Part shown: positions 48,899 to 62,200 of the stretch, in pieces | How positions within the stretch are numbered: the first letter of the stretch is position 1 | Layout of the letters: every line of letters starts with the position of its first letter | Origin: Volvox africanus | Lineage: Eukaryota > Chlorophyta > Chlorophyceae > Chlamydomonadales > Volvocaceae | DNA length: 64,000 nt | Reading direction: 5' to 3' | NCBI GenBank assembly: GCA_030268105.1 | Contig: BSDZ01000086.1 | Location: forward strand, 4,046,501 to 4,110,500 | Program-made: the position numbers and the translations under genes | The notes under the pieces: generated by a model | The model's input: the letters and a program-made list of their open reading frames with translations, nothing else | What the model was told of the DNA's origin: nothing | Databases searched by the model: none

Positions 48899-49026
48899 AC
48901 ATAAGCCCCGCATTCTCTGCTCCATCCCAATGTCGGGAGTTGTGCATTTCGCGCCCCCGTGTCGGCGCTCACTGATTGCTTGGGTTACCCTGCCTGCAGT
49001 GGGCGAGCATGACGTCGATCTACACC
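48899..49026 (-). repeat. 128-bp dispersed repeat, copy 2 (inverted)
   Basis: Reverse complement of the block at 10321-10448, differing at about five positions by eye, with sharp ends. On the minus strand it lies inside a longer open frame (48503-49186) that continues into SLASIFGGTGRSSTDPSKQQ, whereas copy 1 lacks that context. The frame may belong to a mobile element. Confidence 0.75.
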
Positions 49027-49169
49027 TTTCCCGTACATGAGACAGACAGCTTGCTCGTTGTCGCTCGTCTGCATCGCACTCGTCAGCAGCACCCACCTGA
49101 CGTACATACACACAAACATCCGCACCGCACCTGAACGTGAATCCCTGACTAGCAAAACCAAGAGGGTAT

Positions 49170-49382
49170 TTATAATGTGGTTTCAATGAGCTTCACAAAC
49201 ACAACATCGCCGCTCGGTGGAGTCATGTGCAGCAGAAATGGTTCTTTGTCTGCCACCAGGGGGGCTAAGCTCAAAGCATGACAAAGGCCAGTGGAAACGT
49301 ACGTACAGTACTTCTTCTTGGCTCGCTCGTGGGGTCTAGTCCAGTACTCGATTGTGCTCGCTTCGGCATCATCAGCTTGCAT
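49170..49382 (-). CDS. possible terminal exon, unknown
   Basis: A minus-strand frame reading EYWTRPHERAKKKYCTYV, then APLVADKEPFLLHMTPPSGD and ending VVFVKLIETTL with TAA. The final 35 residues look like genuine protein. Upstream exons were not located and no family is recognised; a mobile-element remnant is possible. Confidence 0.35.
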   Translation of the reverse strand: MQADDAEASTIEYWTRPHERAKKKYCTYVSTGLCHALSLAPLVADKEPFLLHMTPPSGDVVFVKLIETTL

Positions 49383-50333
49383 GTCATCAACAACAGGAGT
49401 GCGTCATGAATGACCCGTATTATAACGCCTGTCAGTATGTAGTTATAAACCAGCATTACCTTGCAGATAATCAGGTGCTCAGATGCCTCAAGCCAGGCGG
49501 CCTGCCGGCCCCACTACCCCAACTTACAGCCCCTGCCTGCAACGTCCAGTGCAATCGCCCAAGTGACCTCCAAAACAAGCATCGTCATAAGGCATGAATG
49601 TAGGCTTAGTCGCCGTGCTTATGTGCGATGACATCACCCAAGAGTTGACACACGTATCCATAAAGTGGTTGCTCCACTGAATTCAAAGCATCTGCAAGAC
49701 TATGGAATTGCATGTCGCAGCAGATAGACAACAAGTACCGCAAGTACCCAATCCAGAATCAATTTTGTGGCGCAATCTGCAGTCCCAAGGACCATATAAT
49801 ATAGGCTGATGTCTGGACACGCAAGTGCAGTCCCAGGGGCTATCTTGTCCCAAACGGGATCTTGAGGAAATCCTGCATCGTGCCAGGGAGTGCCAGGGGC
49901 TACACGACTCATCCATGGTCAATTTATAAAGGCATCACCACTGGGTGCAACATCACCAGGACACGGCAACAGCATCGAAAAACGGCTTTGCCGGTCTCAC
50001 TGCTGGTGGCCCTCGCTCCGACCACTGTAATTATTGTCAGCCCTACCATAGCGTACCATAATAAGGAGCATCCGACGCACCAACCAAATAGTTTATAAAA
50101 AATGGAAATTAAATAGAGTCTTTATTTATTAGTATATGTTTGATTTGCGCAAGCGCGGACCATGTTGCTCAGTGTCCGTTATTGTCTGATCCGCTGCCAG
50201 GCAGGACATAGCGGATCACACAGCACGCGCACCATGACTGCTCTACGTCCGGCGGGTCAATCCTTCTAGTTTTCATAAGCCTGGGGTTGCTTGGCCTTTT
50301 TGTTCTAAGGTGGCGCACTCTTCCATAGCAGGT

Positions 50334-53300
50334 ATGGCAACGGCTGCGGCTTCGCCAGTGAAATTAAGGGCCCGGAGGTATATTCTCTGGCAGGAAATTA
50401 TAAAGCAAGTTTCTTCGTATGGGCTATTTAAAGACTCGAAGTACTTCGTCGACTGCCCCGTCTTGCGGAGCTGGGACGACGTCTCAAAGGACTGGGACAA
50501 GTTGACTTCCGAGGGCTTGACAAAGGAGATCTTGCATGAATTCGTGGCGAGGAACTTTGGCTTGCCTGGCAGGTGGGTCTTGCATTATCTTTGATGACAT
50601 GCCGAGATGGTTCGCTTTTTGGCAAAGGTTCACATCATGCCTACAGCGACCTGAAGGTTGTCCTTCCTCCCGGGTGGCACGAGGTTCCACCAAGCTGGCT
50701 GGGTAATGTTCCGGAGCCTGACATGCGTGACCTGGGTACTGCAGTGCACGGCTTGTGGAAAACACTTTGTCGCCAGGTAAGTTGTTCTGACGCCGTATAT
50801 ATCATATTCTGACTCTGCAATCTTAATAAACTATTACCTCGGGCTATGCCAATATTGTCCGGATGACTTCCTCCTATGGCATTCCTGAGCCTGACTATTC
50901 GACGATGGCAGTGTGATTCCAAGTGCACGCGTCAATGTTGGCTTACCATCTTATTATTGTATGGGCGCGTCTCCTCTAGCATAAGCCGTCACATATCCAA
51001 CCGACTTTCCGCACACAACCCCCGTGTTAGGTGAGCCCAACGGTGATCAACGACACGGATCGGCACACTCTCCTGCCACTGCCTCATCCATTCATTGTAC
51101 CCGGTGACCGCTTTCGTGAATGCTAGTACGTACAAGTGTCTCTGGTCACACTGGTGTTGAGCAAAAGATGGGTCATTTATAATCGTCCTCAGTTGCGCAT
51201 GTTAATGGGTCCACTGTGTCACTCTGGATACGCGTTCAAGAGCAATGGGGCCTCCTTGAGGGACTGCCTCCAAGGTTTATAATTACCACAGTCCCTACGA
51301 AACGACTGCTGTCAAGTATGCACTGGTCCTCTAAAAGCCATTGTACCATGGACCCAGAAGGAGCGGGGATCATGAACCGGGATCATGAAGTCGATACTGG
51401 AAAGTTGCCACCTCTATGCGGGATACCAGCCGCTGTCCACATCTTAATTGCTTTTAGAAATTTGATACGGAACAAAGATATACATAGGATAAGGATAGCT
51501 TAGAGATATCATCAATATTGCTCCTCCCTGCATTCCACTTTGTCATATGATCTCGCATTACCATGCATGATTGTCGTAAGGAATCTGTAACCTGCGTTTC
51601 CCAAGGTTTCCCGTTTCCCCGGACCCTGACCCTTGCAGCAACTGGGATTCGTACTGGAACATCCGCGGTCTCCTCGCTTGCGAATTGGTTCCCGCTGCGG
51701 AATGCTTGGTACGCAATCTACTCCACCTCGTTGATGTCTGGGGATTCGTGCCCAATGGAACCCGCCAGTACTACACCAATCGCAGTCAGCCTCCTCTATT
51801 GAGCGCCATGGTGTTGGCGGTGTGGAACGCCAGCAATGATGACAGCTTGCTTGTTGACGCCTTGCCGCAGCTCGTCAAACAGCACCGCTACTGGAATACG
51901 GGCAACAAAGCCGTCAGGGTTCGGGCAGGCCGACCGGGAAAAAAGGAGGACGACGAGAGGGACGGGTGTGATGGCATTGCTGGAGGATCAGTCAAAGCCT
52001 TATATGAGGGTGCTTCCGAGGTGTTCACCTTTAGTCGTTACTATGCGGAGCTGAATGAACCCCGACCAGAGAGCTTCAGGTACTCGCTCATGTGCCAGTC
52101 TTCACAAATATTGCTCATAGACTTGCGGTCCCTGTATGCGTCATCATGTGCATTACAAGGAGGTCATGTGCCCGGAACGAAGGATGACCTGCAGATCCAG
52201 GCTGCAAACAGGCCTTCTTACAAAGTTCGTACGTGCCATGATTTTCGACTCTCATACCCTTAAATTCTGTGGTTCATTTGGTGCCTCCATGGTGGCTTTG
52301 GCGAATGCAATTGTAGAGAGGATATACAGCTGGCGGCCATAGCTGGAGTAAGTGGGAGAGAAGCTGCGGCCCTCTTCTGCGACGTTGCAAGTGCCGCTGA
52401 GTCTGGCTGGGGTAAGGTCTAAAGCGCCCCTAGTTGGGGTTTGTCGGGGTTAGTTGAGTTTTATGCTATGCCACAGTTTGACATATTCCCTGCGCTGCAG
52501 ATTTTAGTAGCCGATGGTTTGTTAGCGGCGACGGCCTACAGCATACACGAACCACACAGGTAAGGACTTGTATTGGGTCGGCGCCTTGTTGTCGTGGGGA
52601 CTATGTCCTGCATTTCCCACGTCCACGTCCCGTCCCCGATTTTCCGTGAACAGATTGTCCCCGCAGACCTCAACGCCTGGTTATATCGCATGGAACAGGA
52701 TATTGCCGCAATTGCCGCACAACTTGGTGCCGCACAGTTACAGGACGAGTACATGGCCCGAGCGTCAGCACGCCTGCATGGAATAAACGCCGTTATGTGG
52801 AGTGCTGAAGACAACTGCTGGCACGATCTCCTCCTGCGTGAGTCCTGCGGACCCATGTCCAGTGCACAAGCGCAGGGCACAGCTTTCCTCTCTGGAAACA
52901 CGGCTGAGGGTGCCGTGTACGATGTCGAGCTGCGTTCAGGCATTTTCGCTTCCAATTGGGTGCCGCTGTGGTGTGGCTGCGCTAAGCCTGGAAGTGCTCT
53001 TGCAGAGGCCGCAGTGATTGGTCTGCAGGCATCCGGCCTTATCCAGCCAGGCGGCCTGTTGACATCACTCTACCGCTCTGGTGAGCAATGGGACGCACCC
53101 AACGCCTGGCCGCCGTTGGTTCACATGATTATTGAGGCTGCAGTGGAGTCGGGTGTCCCAAGCGGCACAACCCTTGCTAATCAACTGGCCGATAACTGGC
53201 TGCACGCCAACCTGGTAGCTTGGCAAGCCACTGGCCATATGCACGAGAAGTACAATGGGTGCTTACCCGGTGGAGTCGGACGGGGTGGTGAGTACGAGCC

Positions 53301-53382
53301 GCAGGTGGGATTTGGCTGGAGCAATGGCGTGCTTATGGCGTTGCTGGAACGAAAATGGAAACACGTTACACGTGAGATATAA
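50334..53382 (+). CDS. alpha,alpha-trehalase (GH37)
   Basis: Seven exons, 50334-50572, 50647-50776, 51031-51125, 51639-52079, 52317-52411, 52501-52559 and 52654-53382, join in phase to about 595 residues. The enzyme hydrolyses trehalose to two glucose. Family marks in order: LFKDSKYFVDCP; PHPFIVPGDRFRECYNWDSY (signature 1, rebuilt across an intron, with Asp where the second Gly is usual); VWGFVPNGTRQYYTNRSQPP; ESGWDFSSRW, which carries the expected catalytic acid Asp and is split across an intron; GEQWDAPNAWPP (signature 2); the expected catalytic base Glu in MHEKYN; and the C-terminal GEYEPQVGFGWSNG. ATG at 50334 is the first in frame. The N-terminus (MATAAASPVKLRARRY) shows no clear signal peptide, so a cytosolic enzyme is likely. 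A Lys/Arg/Asp-rich insert of about 30 residues lies around GRPGKKEDDERDG. It converges on the S10 gene. Confidence 0.93.
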
Positions 53383-54290
53383 CTATGCGCTATGTACAAT
53401 GTATGTCTTAAGTAATCAAACAGGTTGAGTTATGTATTGTCGAACTATGCAAGGCTATCTGCCTAGGGAACGGCTATTTATGCGTGGCTGCTTTCTACTT
53501 GGTTATCCACATGACGCGTGAGCTCGCATACAATGATCCAAGTAGGCAATCATTGTGTTTACTTATGTGATTGAGCTGGACTTGTGTATTTAAAAATCCC
53601 ATATAAATAGGAATGCATAGAGACGGGTGTGGGAGAGGAATACACTGGTAAGGGTATCCAGACCTTGGTCTTGTAACCTTAAAGCTAGCGAAGAGTCAGT
53701 GGCCTTCAAAACTCTATTTATGTAGTTGTGTGTGCGCGCTGTTTCATTTATGGAACCACAATCACTTCATGAAGAGAACAAACTGGGTTGCAGACGTATT
53801 TCTGCCTGTTTCCATATGTCCTGGACTGCCTGCTTTCTAGCCAGCACCAGGACGCCAAGAGAATATTTACTTGACATTCAACCGCCTTACATCTGTAAAA
53901 AAGAATTCATTGTAATTCCTAAGGAACTTCTGTTGTTCTTGGCCATCCGGAACAGCACTGGCATATGTACCCACACCGTGCCACATTGCCCTGGGTTCCC
54001 GACAGCCGGACTTAATATGCGCAACTAACCATGTGAAGGCAAAAAGCCAACGGTAGGTCACCAGAGCAGCGTCTCTTGAGACGAAAAACTCCCCACGTCA
54101 AACCCTCCCATCGCAGTGTGCATGGCTGCTGGCCAAACGAAGTTGGAAGGCTATGCCTGCCAGCTATGGTCTTACCTCCATTTGCTAACAAAATCCATTC
54201 CAGCCAGTCCACTCCCCAGACAGATTGCGAGCAGGGCGCTGCCGAACGCCAGCTGCTAGCGCTAAAGTTCTGCAACACGGTGCAGTCCGC
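53383..54290. other. convergent intergenic region
   Basis: About 0.9 kb between the stops of trehalase (plus) and uS10 (minus). It should contain both 3' UTRs. No further gene is supported. Confidence 0.5.
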
Positions 54291-55297
<1,007 letters not shown>

Positions 55298-55683
55298 TCT
55301 CAAATAGCTCAGCTGTATTTAAGGAGTAGTAGGGAAGGATTTCACTCTAGTATTATTGCACGATTGGTAGCTTTGGGCTTGTGGAGCCGCCTTCATGTAC
55401 GACCAACTTATCACTCAATATCAATCGCCTGAGATACTCTGTGTCTTTTACATAAATGCATATAGTACGTTCTACATAATAGTGTGATGCAAGGCTCGGC
55501 CGTGTCAGTAATGGCTGGCGCAACAATTGACATAATCACAGGCGCTCGTCCGACATTCTACCCGTCAGAAAACATGTTCATCGCGATAGCAAAGATAATC
55601 GCCCATAAGAAGACTCGCATGACAAATTCCAGCAGAAGAGCATAACTAACATCTTGCAGCCTGACACGCACCCGTGCCTTATG
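55298..55683. other. spacer between uS10 and the TBC gene
   Basis: 386 bases, AT-richer than the flanks. It must hold the uS10 promoter and the TBC gene 3' UTR. No element is recognisable. Confidence 0.5.
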
Positions 55684-58600
55684 CTAGACACGTGCTCCGA
55701 GGACAACGCTGCAGGGCGGCATTTCGGCCGCGCGTTGCAGCAGAACGTTGACGTCAACGGACGGATATCGCTGGAGCGTCTTCAGGATGACCGTGAAGTC
55801 ACCCTGTCGAAGGACAGGGCCGACGTGCAGGATCATGGCGACGCATATCCGCAGCAGGCAGTCCATTCGCCCTTGCGGGTCGCTAAGGATGGTGTCCCAG
55901 ATCCGTAGCGTGTCCGGGAAGGCAAACTCCTGGCTAAGTAAGAGCGTCAACCAGCGAAAGGCATAGAACTGCGGGTCCACCTGCAGGGGCATGACAGTGC
56001 CCTACTACGCTCGGCAGGCAAACCAGCGTGGATACGCCTTCAAAAATAATCAGCGTGTGTAACACACTACACTATTTTGCAGCGTTTACCTCGATGATAA
56101 AAGCACTGCACAAGCGGGACGCTTTATTACTTGCACCCAGTGCGCTGGCGTGTATTATTCGTAGGCAACCTCAGCTGGTCAGCCCTGCATAGCAAAAGCC
56201 TTGAATCGCACCTCACTGATAACCATCTCACCTTGTGTACGACTTCCATATGATACCACAGCTCCCGGTCGTGGTACTGCAATACCTGCATCAGTCGCCG
56301 AATAGTAGCCTTGATGCCTGTCTGCGCGTTGTCAAGCTGCTGACAGAAGTGGTCGCGGAAATCTGAGATGAGCTCCATGAAGCACCAAAACGCATCGGCC
56401 TCCGCGTACTGCACTGAGTGCGGATCTTGCGTGTCATTACGGAATAGGTAATATAAAGGCGCAATCAGCTCGTTCATGCCTTGAATGTAACGCAGTCCCG
56501 GGTTCAGCTTGGCGTACATGAACAGAGCGCGCTTCATGTCCTAACGGGCATGGTAGCAAGGGAAGAATTCAGGGACACGTGGAGCTTGATGGGACATGAG
56601 GAGAATGAAAGATAACCCACCCGGGCATAGGAAGGGGGAGGGGGGACTTAGGATGAGTTGGGCGGGACCTTGCTGGTCTGAGGGGCGGGGCTTTCCTACA
56701 AGGCAGACAATGGATGCGTGCTGAACCAGGAGTCAGCACCACAAAGTTACTGCATGTGTTTAAGAGATAGGGGAAGGTGAAGATACGATGAACGCTCAAG
56801 CCCATGCATTCTACGCATGAGCTCCCAGCTAGGACATATCCGGCACGGCCGTGTGGGTGTTCAGTCCCGCACGATGTGGCTTCGTTAGCCATCGCTCCCA
56901 CCCAGCCTCAAGGCCTCCCTTCCCACCTCTCGATGTGCCTCCGCCTCAGGGCTATCCCCAGTGAAGAAGTGCATATCCGGATGTGTTCGCAGCACGTCAC
57001 GCTCTATCTGCACCATAGTCTCCGAGTCCTGCCAGGTCACAGAAGGGAGGGCAGCGGAATTGTCATGCCGCCGCGCCTAGGCCCTCTAGGACGCGGGAGT
57101 GAGTAACGTGCATCTGAGGGCCGCCGCTAAGGATCCCCCGGTCCCAGTCACAGAACCGTACATGCCTCACCGCCCGCTGCAGGGGACTGGTACTTCAATG
57201 GTCCCTGTGCCGCAACCCTCTCCAGCCCAGCGGTGACTTAGGCAGGAGCTCCTCCTGTCATGGGTAGTCCTTAATTGCATACTGGCTACCAATCCCAAGT
57301 AAGGGCACCCCTTACTTGGGGTCAGCAGATCCATGGACCCTCAGCACTGAACCTCCAATCCCAATGTGCTGACGTCCCACCGGACGGACACAAGTCTTCC
57401 TTATACTCTACCTTGAAGTAAGTATTCCATTTCGACGTTTGCGAGAGACACAACGGGTGATCATCCACGGGCTACGAAGGGTCAGACGGGGCCCAAGAAA
57501 AGGGTTAAGAGGCTGGCAGATTATTATTCTACCTAAACGCGTTATTCCACCCAACACGCATTTCGCTCCATAAGTGACCCCCTAGGCAGTGCGACTATGG
57601 CACAGCTTCAATGCGGATCTCAATCCCATTTTTTTATTTGCACAATTTTTTATTTCATGATTCCCTTTTCCAATATCCTACAGTCCACCCACCACGCCGC
57701 TAGCAGTCCTGGGTGCCAGCGGCAGCGTCAACGGCCCGGCTGTTTGCGGCGCTGTGCCATTCGAGTCTGTCCCAGCAGTTTCCTCGGCTGCGGAGCAGCC
57801 ACCATGCTCCGCTTGGCGCTTTGGATCGACGATCAACTCCTAAGTACAACAATCAATGATTAACAGCAGCAATACCAATGGGCCAGGGGAAAGCCACCTT
57901 GGCTGCGTTGGAGCTGACATGCCATTCACAGAGGGTTTGTACCAACGGCCACACGGATTTCGCGAGTTTCGTGAATCTGCAATGAACCACTCAACATGTG
58001 TCGCATGCTCGATCGCGTGGTTATGCTGGCATTACCAAGGGAGCGGCTTATCGACCTAGAGTGACATTTCATGAAATCATCGTAGACCGCCGCCAAAGGT
58101 CATAATCCGAAGGAGGTCATTATGTGTAGAATGGCAGATCATCCATTCAATTTCACCGGGATCCAACGTGCGTGGATTCCAGCTATATACCTCACAGAAG
58201 ACGTGGTACATGGTTCGCCTCTTAGCAAGCTCCTTACTCCAATCCTCGGGGGTAAGAGGCAAGTAGCCCAAAAGCAGCTGCACGGAGAAAGGGGTGATAG
58301 CAATGGTCCATGGAGAGAACATCTTAGAAACTGAGCGGCCTTGCCTACCCTAAGTTAACATGCGTTGTAAGCTTAAGTGGTGCTTTGATAAGGGTTTTGC
58401 AATTGATGCCGGGTAGACACGTGCAAAATTGGGTCACCGGGTATCGCGGGCACGGCATGACTCGCGGGCGCATGTGCATGATTCTTCTGCTATAGCATCG
58501 GAGGGCACCGGGCGGACGTGCTGTGGCCGTCCGGGGGAATAGTGACGGGTCACACCTTCCAGACCGTAGCTCGCAAGTTCCCCCTGTCTGGTATGCCATC

Positions 58601-58837
58601 ATAGGCAAGGCGTTTGAGGTTATCGAGGTTTATGCGTGATCCCTTCAGCTCCAATTTAAAGCGTCCGATGCGGGCTTCAAGTGTTTGCACCGACGACAAT
58701 AAAGACGCTGCCGGCGAAAGGGTTGTGGAAGGCGCTTCCCGCTGATCTTGCGCTATATACCGTTGTCCTTGGATTTCTTGCGCCGTCTGAACTGCGAGCT
58801 CCTTCGCACGGCTCAGCAAACCTTTCGCGTACTCCAT
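55684..58837 (-). CDS. TBC1D13-like: TBC1D13-like Rab GTPase-activating protein
   Basis: Seven exons, high to low: 58837-58556, 58277-58191, 57839-57693, 57471-57412, 57028-56927, 56540-56232, 55980-55684. All are phase 0, giving about 427 residues. The N-terminus has a coiled region (MEYAKGLLSRAKELAVQTAQ). The TBC domain begins with RINLDNLKRLAYDGIPDRGN and LLLGYLPLTPEDW. Both catalytic fingers are present: Arg in QIERDVLRTHPDMHFF and Gln in LRYIQGMNELIAP. Later blocks are DAFWCFMELISDFRDHFCQQ, FRWLTLLLSQEFAFPDTLRI and DVNVLLQRAAEMP. The HPL...W block (DDHPLCLSQTSKWNTYFK) comes from a 60-base exon. The protein is expected to stimulate GTP hydrolysis on a Rab at endomembranes; family members act on Rab35 or Rab10-type GTPases in animals. 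It is divergent from the RbBP5 gene. Confidence 0.9.
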
Positions 58838-59257
58838 GCCGTAGCGGCCCCTTAACGCAGGCTTTATGTCTGCATCTTATGCCTATGCAGAGGTTATCCA
58901 GTCGTAAGCGTATCCAGAATAAATAAAATCTAAAAGCTTGCCACTAAACCATATCTCGGTTGGGCAAATCAAATGCAACATGAGAATACCGAAGAGGGAA
59001 CATTAATTCAGCCAACGATTATTACACGGATATGATACGTCATCAATCTCGTATGGCTTGGACTTTTGCGTGATCGCGTCTGTGTGTGTTTGCATGAATC
59101 GACGAGTGACAGTTGCCGTATTATCACAGAGCACAACCAACAAACCTGCACGTTAATTCTTGACTCACTTATATAATCCGTATTGATTCAACTGTAATGA
59201 TTATTTTTTGCCATGTAGTTGTCGTGTGTCTGGCACATAGGGATTTGCTTGCCTCTC
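58838..59257. promoter_or_regulatory. bidirectional promoter region (inferred)
   Basis: 420 bases between the divergent start codons of the TBC1D13-like gene (minus) and the RbBP5 gene (plus), AT-rich. No named element is visible; the call rests on gene arrangement. Confidence 0.45.
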
Positions 59258-62200
59258 ATGAACCGGCGACTGTTAGGTACGCATTGCTTTAAATACAAAA
59301 TATATGCTGTGTTGCGTCATTTCTGTCTGACGATTGAGTTAGTGCATTCGTCGCGTTACAGATCCATTCCAGAGTGTCGAGCTGCCCGAAATTATTGAGG
59401 AATACCTTGAGCATGGATCCGCTGTGTGTATGTCCTTTAATCGAAGGGGCACACTACTGGCGGGTGAGTACTCGGCTTTCTCGTGCTGGCCGTTTCCCGC
59501 GTGTTATGAACGTGCTCTGCAACCCAACACCTTGCCAACGATTTGCAGCTGGCACAAAGCAAGGCAACGTTGTCCTCTGGGATTTTGATACAAGGGGTGT
59601 AGCAGCCGTCCTGTCGGGACACGAGTAAGATATTTTCAGGTTGCTATCACGCCCTTCACACGCAAGTGCAGTTCCTACCGGGGCATTGTTATGGCTGCAG
59701 CGGTCCTGTCACCTCGGTGGCGTGGTCGAGAACCGGAAGAAACTTATTATCGGGCTCGGAGGACCAGAGCATCATCTTATGGGAGTTACCAACCTGCTCT
59801 AAGGTATGATGCAGTAAAGAAAGGATGTGGGCGCTTCCAACACAGCCCTGTCACTTGGTATGAGTACAACCTTACGTACCGAATTGCATGCGACCGTCCA
59901 CCGCACAATCCTTCTTCCCTGGTGCGTGGCGATTATTCCCCATCCACACTTGCCCTCAGGTGTGCCAGCTAGGGGTACGTTCCCCGGTGCTCCGGGTGAG
60001 CCTCAGCCCTCGCCCTTTGTACATCGCTGTGATCAGCGTAGCGGAGGGGCCTCCGTTAATCGCGGACTTCACGTCACAGCAGTTGGAGCCCCTACCGTTT
60101 GCAGGTGTCTCGTGGAATGGGACTGGGATTGTGGCAAAGTAGATAAGATGATGACATTATAGTGTGGAGCGACCGGCCACGTAATGGCTGTAGATCACGT
60201 GTGGAGTAGCTGGCCCAGATTTTCCAATCGTGTTCGATCGTGTCTAATCCCATTTTCCACCCTTTTCCCCGAAACGGCACGATCACCGGCGCCGACATTG
60301 GCCGTGCCTTATGGGCTCAGGTGACGCCGTGGAGCCGGCCGCTTCACGAGGCATTGCCAGCGCCAGCGGGAATGGCGGCAATGGAAGTGTTGCCGGCAAC
60401 GGCATGCTTGCCATCTTAAATCGACATGGCAATATGATTATCGGCTGTCAGCTCAGGGGAGCGATTTCAGTGGTAGATGTGACCAGTCGTAAAATTTTAG
60501 ATGTTGTGCGGGTAAGTGAACGGGGACCGCTGGACTGGGCGGGGTGCGCTGACGTGCAAGGACATGGCTAGAGGCGACCGAGGAAGGGCTAGCATGTTCA
60601 CGATGTCGTATATCTTTGATGTCACAGGTTCATTCTTCGAATTTGTTCATGGTAAAATATAGCACAACGGTCACAAGGTCGGCGCCATTTTGGTCAGCAA
60701 CAAGGCGGTCTTCCTGGATCCAAGGCAAACATAGAAGCGCTAAAGCGCAACTGTCCTAACTTCCATCCGTGTGTGTAAGCGACCACAACGTGGCTTGCCT
60801 CTTAACCCTCTTCCCTCATCATCTTCTCCTGTCGATCTTCCCCCTGTCGGCCCTCCGCTCCACACAGCTTCCCAACTCCGCTCGTGTGGTGGACCTGGTG
60901 CTCAACCGCAAAGGTACACTGCTGCTGGCCACGTGCACGGACCAGCGTGTGCGCATGTACGAGGTGGCGAACCGCGAGTCGCTAGCTGGTGCGGATATGC
61001 CCACAGAGGCAGCGCTGGCTGAGGCGCTGGCAAATCGGGTAAGATGCAGAGTGGAACCCCGGTGTGTCTGTGTCTGTGTGTGAAAATGCTGGTGCTCATA
61101 GGGCTTGCATATGAAGGGAGCGGGGGAGGTAGGTTGTCGAGCGAAGGCAGGTATGGCCTGGCTTGGGTGTGCTCCGAATCAGCCAATCAGGATTGAGAGG
61201 TTATGTGGAGGCTCGGAAACGAGGCTTATGCACATCAATGTCGACTCGTTCCTTGTGAGACTATCGCTGCTGCCTTCCGCAGGCTGAAGGTTTATATGCC
61301 TTAGTGTTTTTCCCGAGCTTGCACAATTCAGATACGCACAATCGTTCCTTTGCCGGCTCCTCGGATACAGCATTCTGAAGACACCGAAAGTTGTAATCAC
61401 ATTCATGTCTTGACCTTGACATGCCCAGCCGGGACGTGCACCGGGCACCTTTGTTTTCGCGGCTGAATTCACGTTACCATTCTTCCACGCATTCGACATC
61501 ACAGACCGTCAAGTCGGGATCACTGTTGCACGGTGACTCGGGTCTTCTGCGACCCGTGCGCGACTTCCTCAACGCTGTGGAGCGAACCCCCTGGCGCAGC
61601 GCCACATTTTCCTGCGACAGCGAACACGTGGTGGGCGTCACGGCGGCCAAAGCACAGCTGCACATCTTCATCTGGAACAGGCCCTTGGGGAACATGGAGC
61701 GAATTCTGGAAGGTGAGTCCTCTGTTTCGGTAGTTACGAAAGATTTATAGGCCCACCTTTAGGAGCACCTCTCATCGGCGTGCCACAATCGCCCTCTTGA
61801 TATCCTGGCTCGTGTCCGCAGATGTGCCTGTCCTCCCCGCCGTCGGGTTCACGCAGTCGTCAAGAGGCTCCGAGTATCGCTTGTTTCATCGCTTATTTTG
61901 TTGGTTGGCCTAGGTGTTCCAAAAGCAGGAGCTTGTAGGCCTTCATCCTTAACCACGGCGGCATGAAGACTGAGCCACGAAGTAGATGCCGACCGAAATG
62001 CAAAATGTAGACTTCGCCGACTAAGGCCTCTGTACATGACCCCAATCCCATGCCAGGGCCTAAGGAGAGTGCACTGGAACTGGCCTGGCATCCGCTGAGA
62101 TCCCTGCTGCTCAGCTGCTCCTCCTCTGGCAGGATTTACATTTGGGCAAAGGTGTGGTCGCCTCCTGCCAGTGGGGTCTGGGAAGCGATGGGGACTCGGC

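Larger units (their letters stand above)
46319..50333. other. repeat-rich intergenic island
   Basis: Between the patatin stop and the trehalase start. It holds a 15-bp minisatellite, the TATTA microsatellite with a telomere-like scrap and CCCTCT repeats, the inverted copy of the 128-bp repeat, and one coding-like terminal exon (49170-49382). Around 49.75-49.90 kb there are several imperfect local repeats of GTGCAGTCCCA-like units. No complete gene is seen. Confidence 0.5.
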
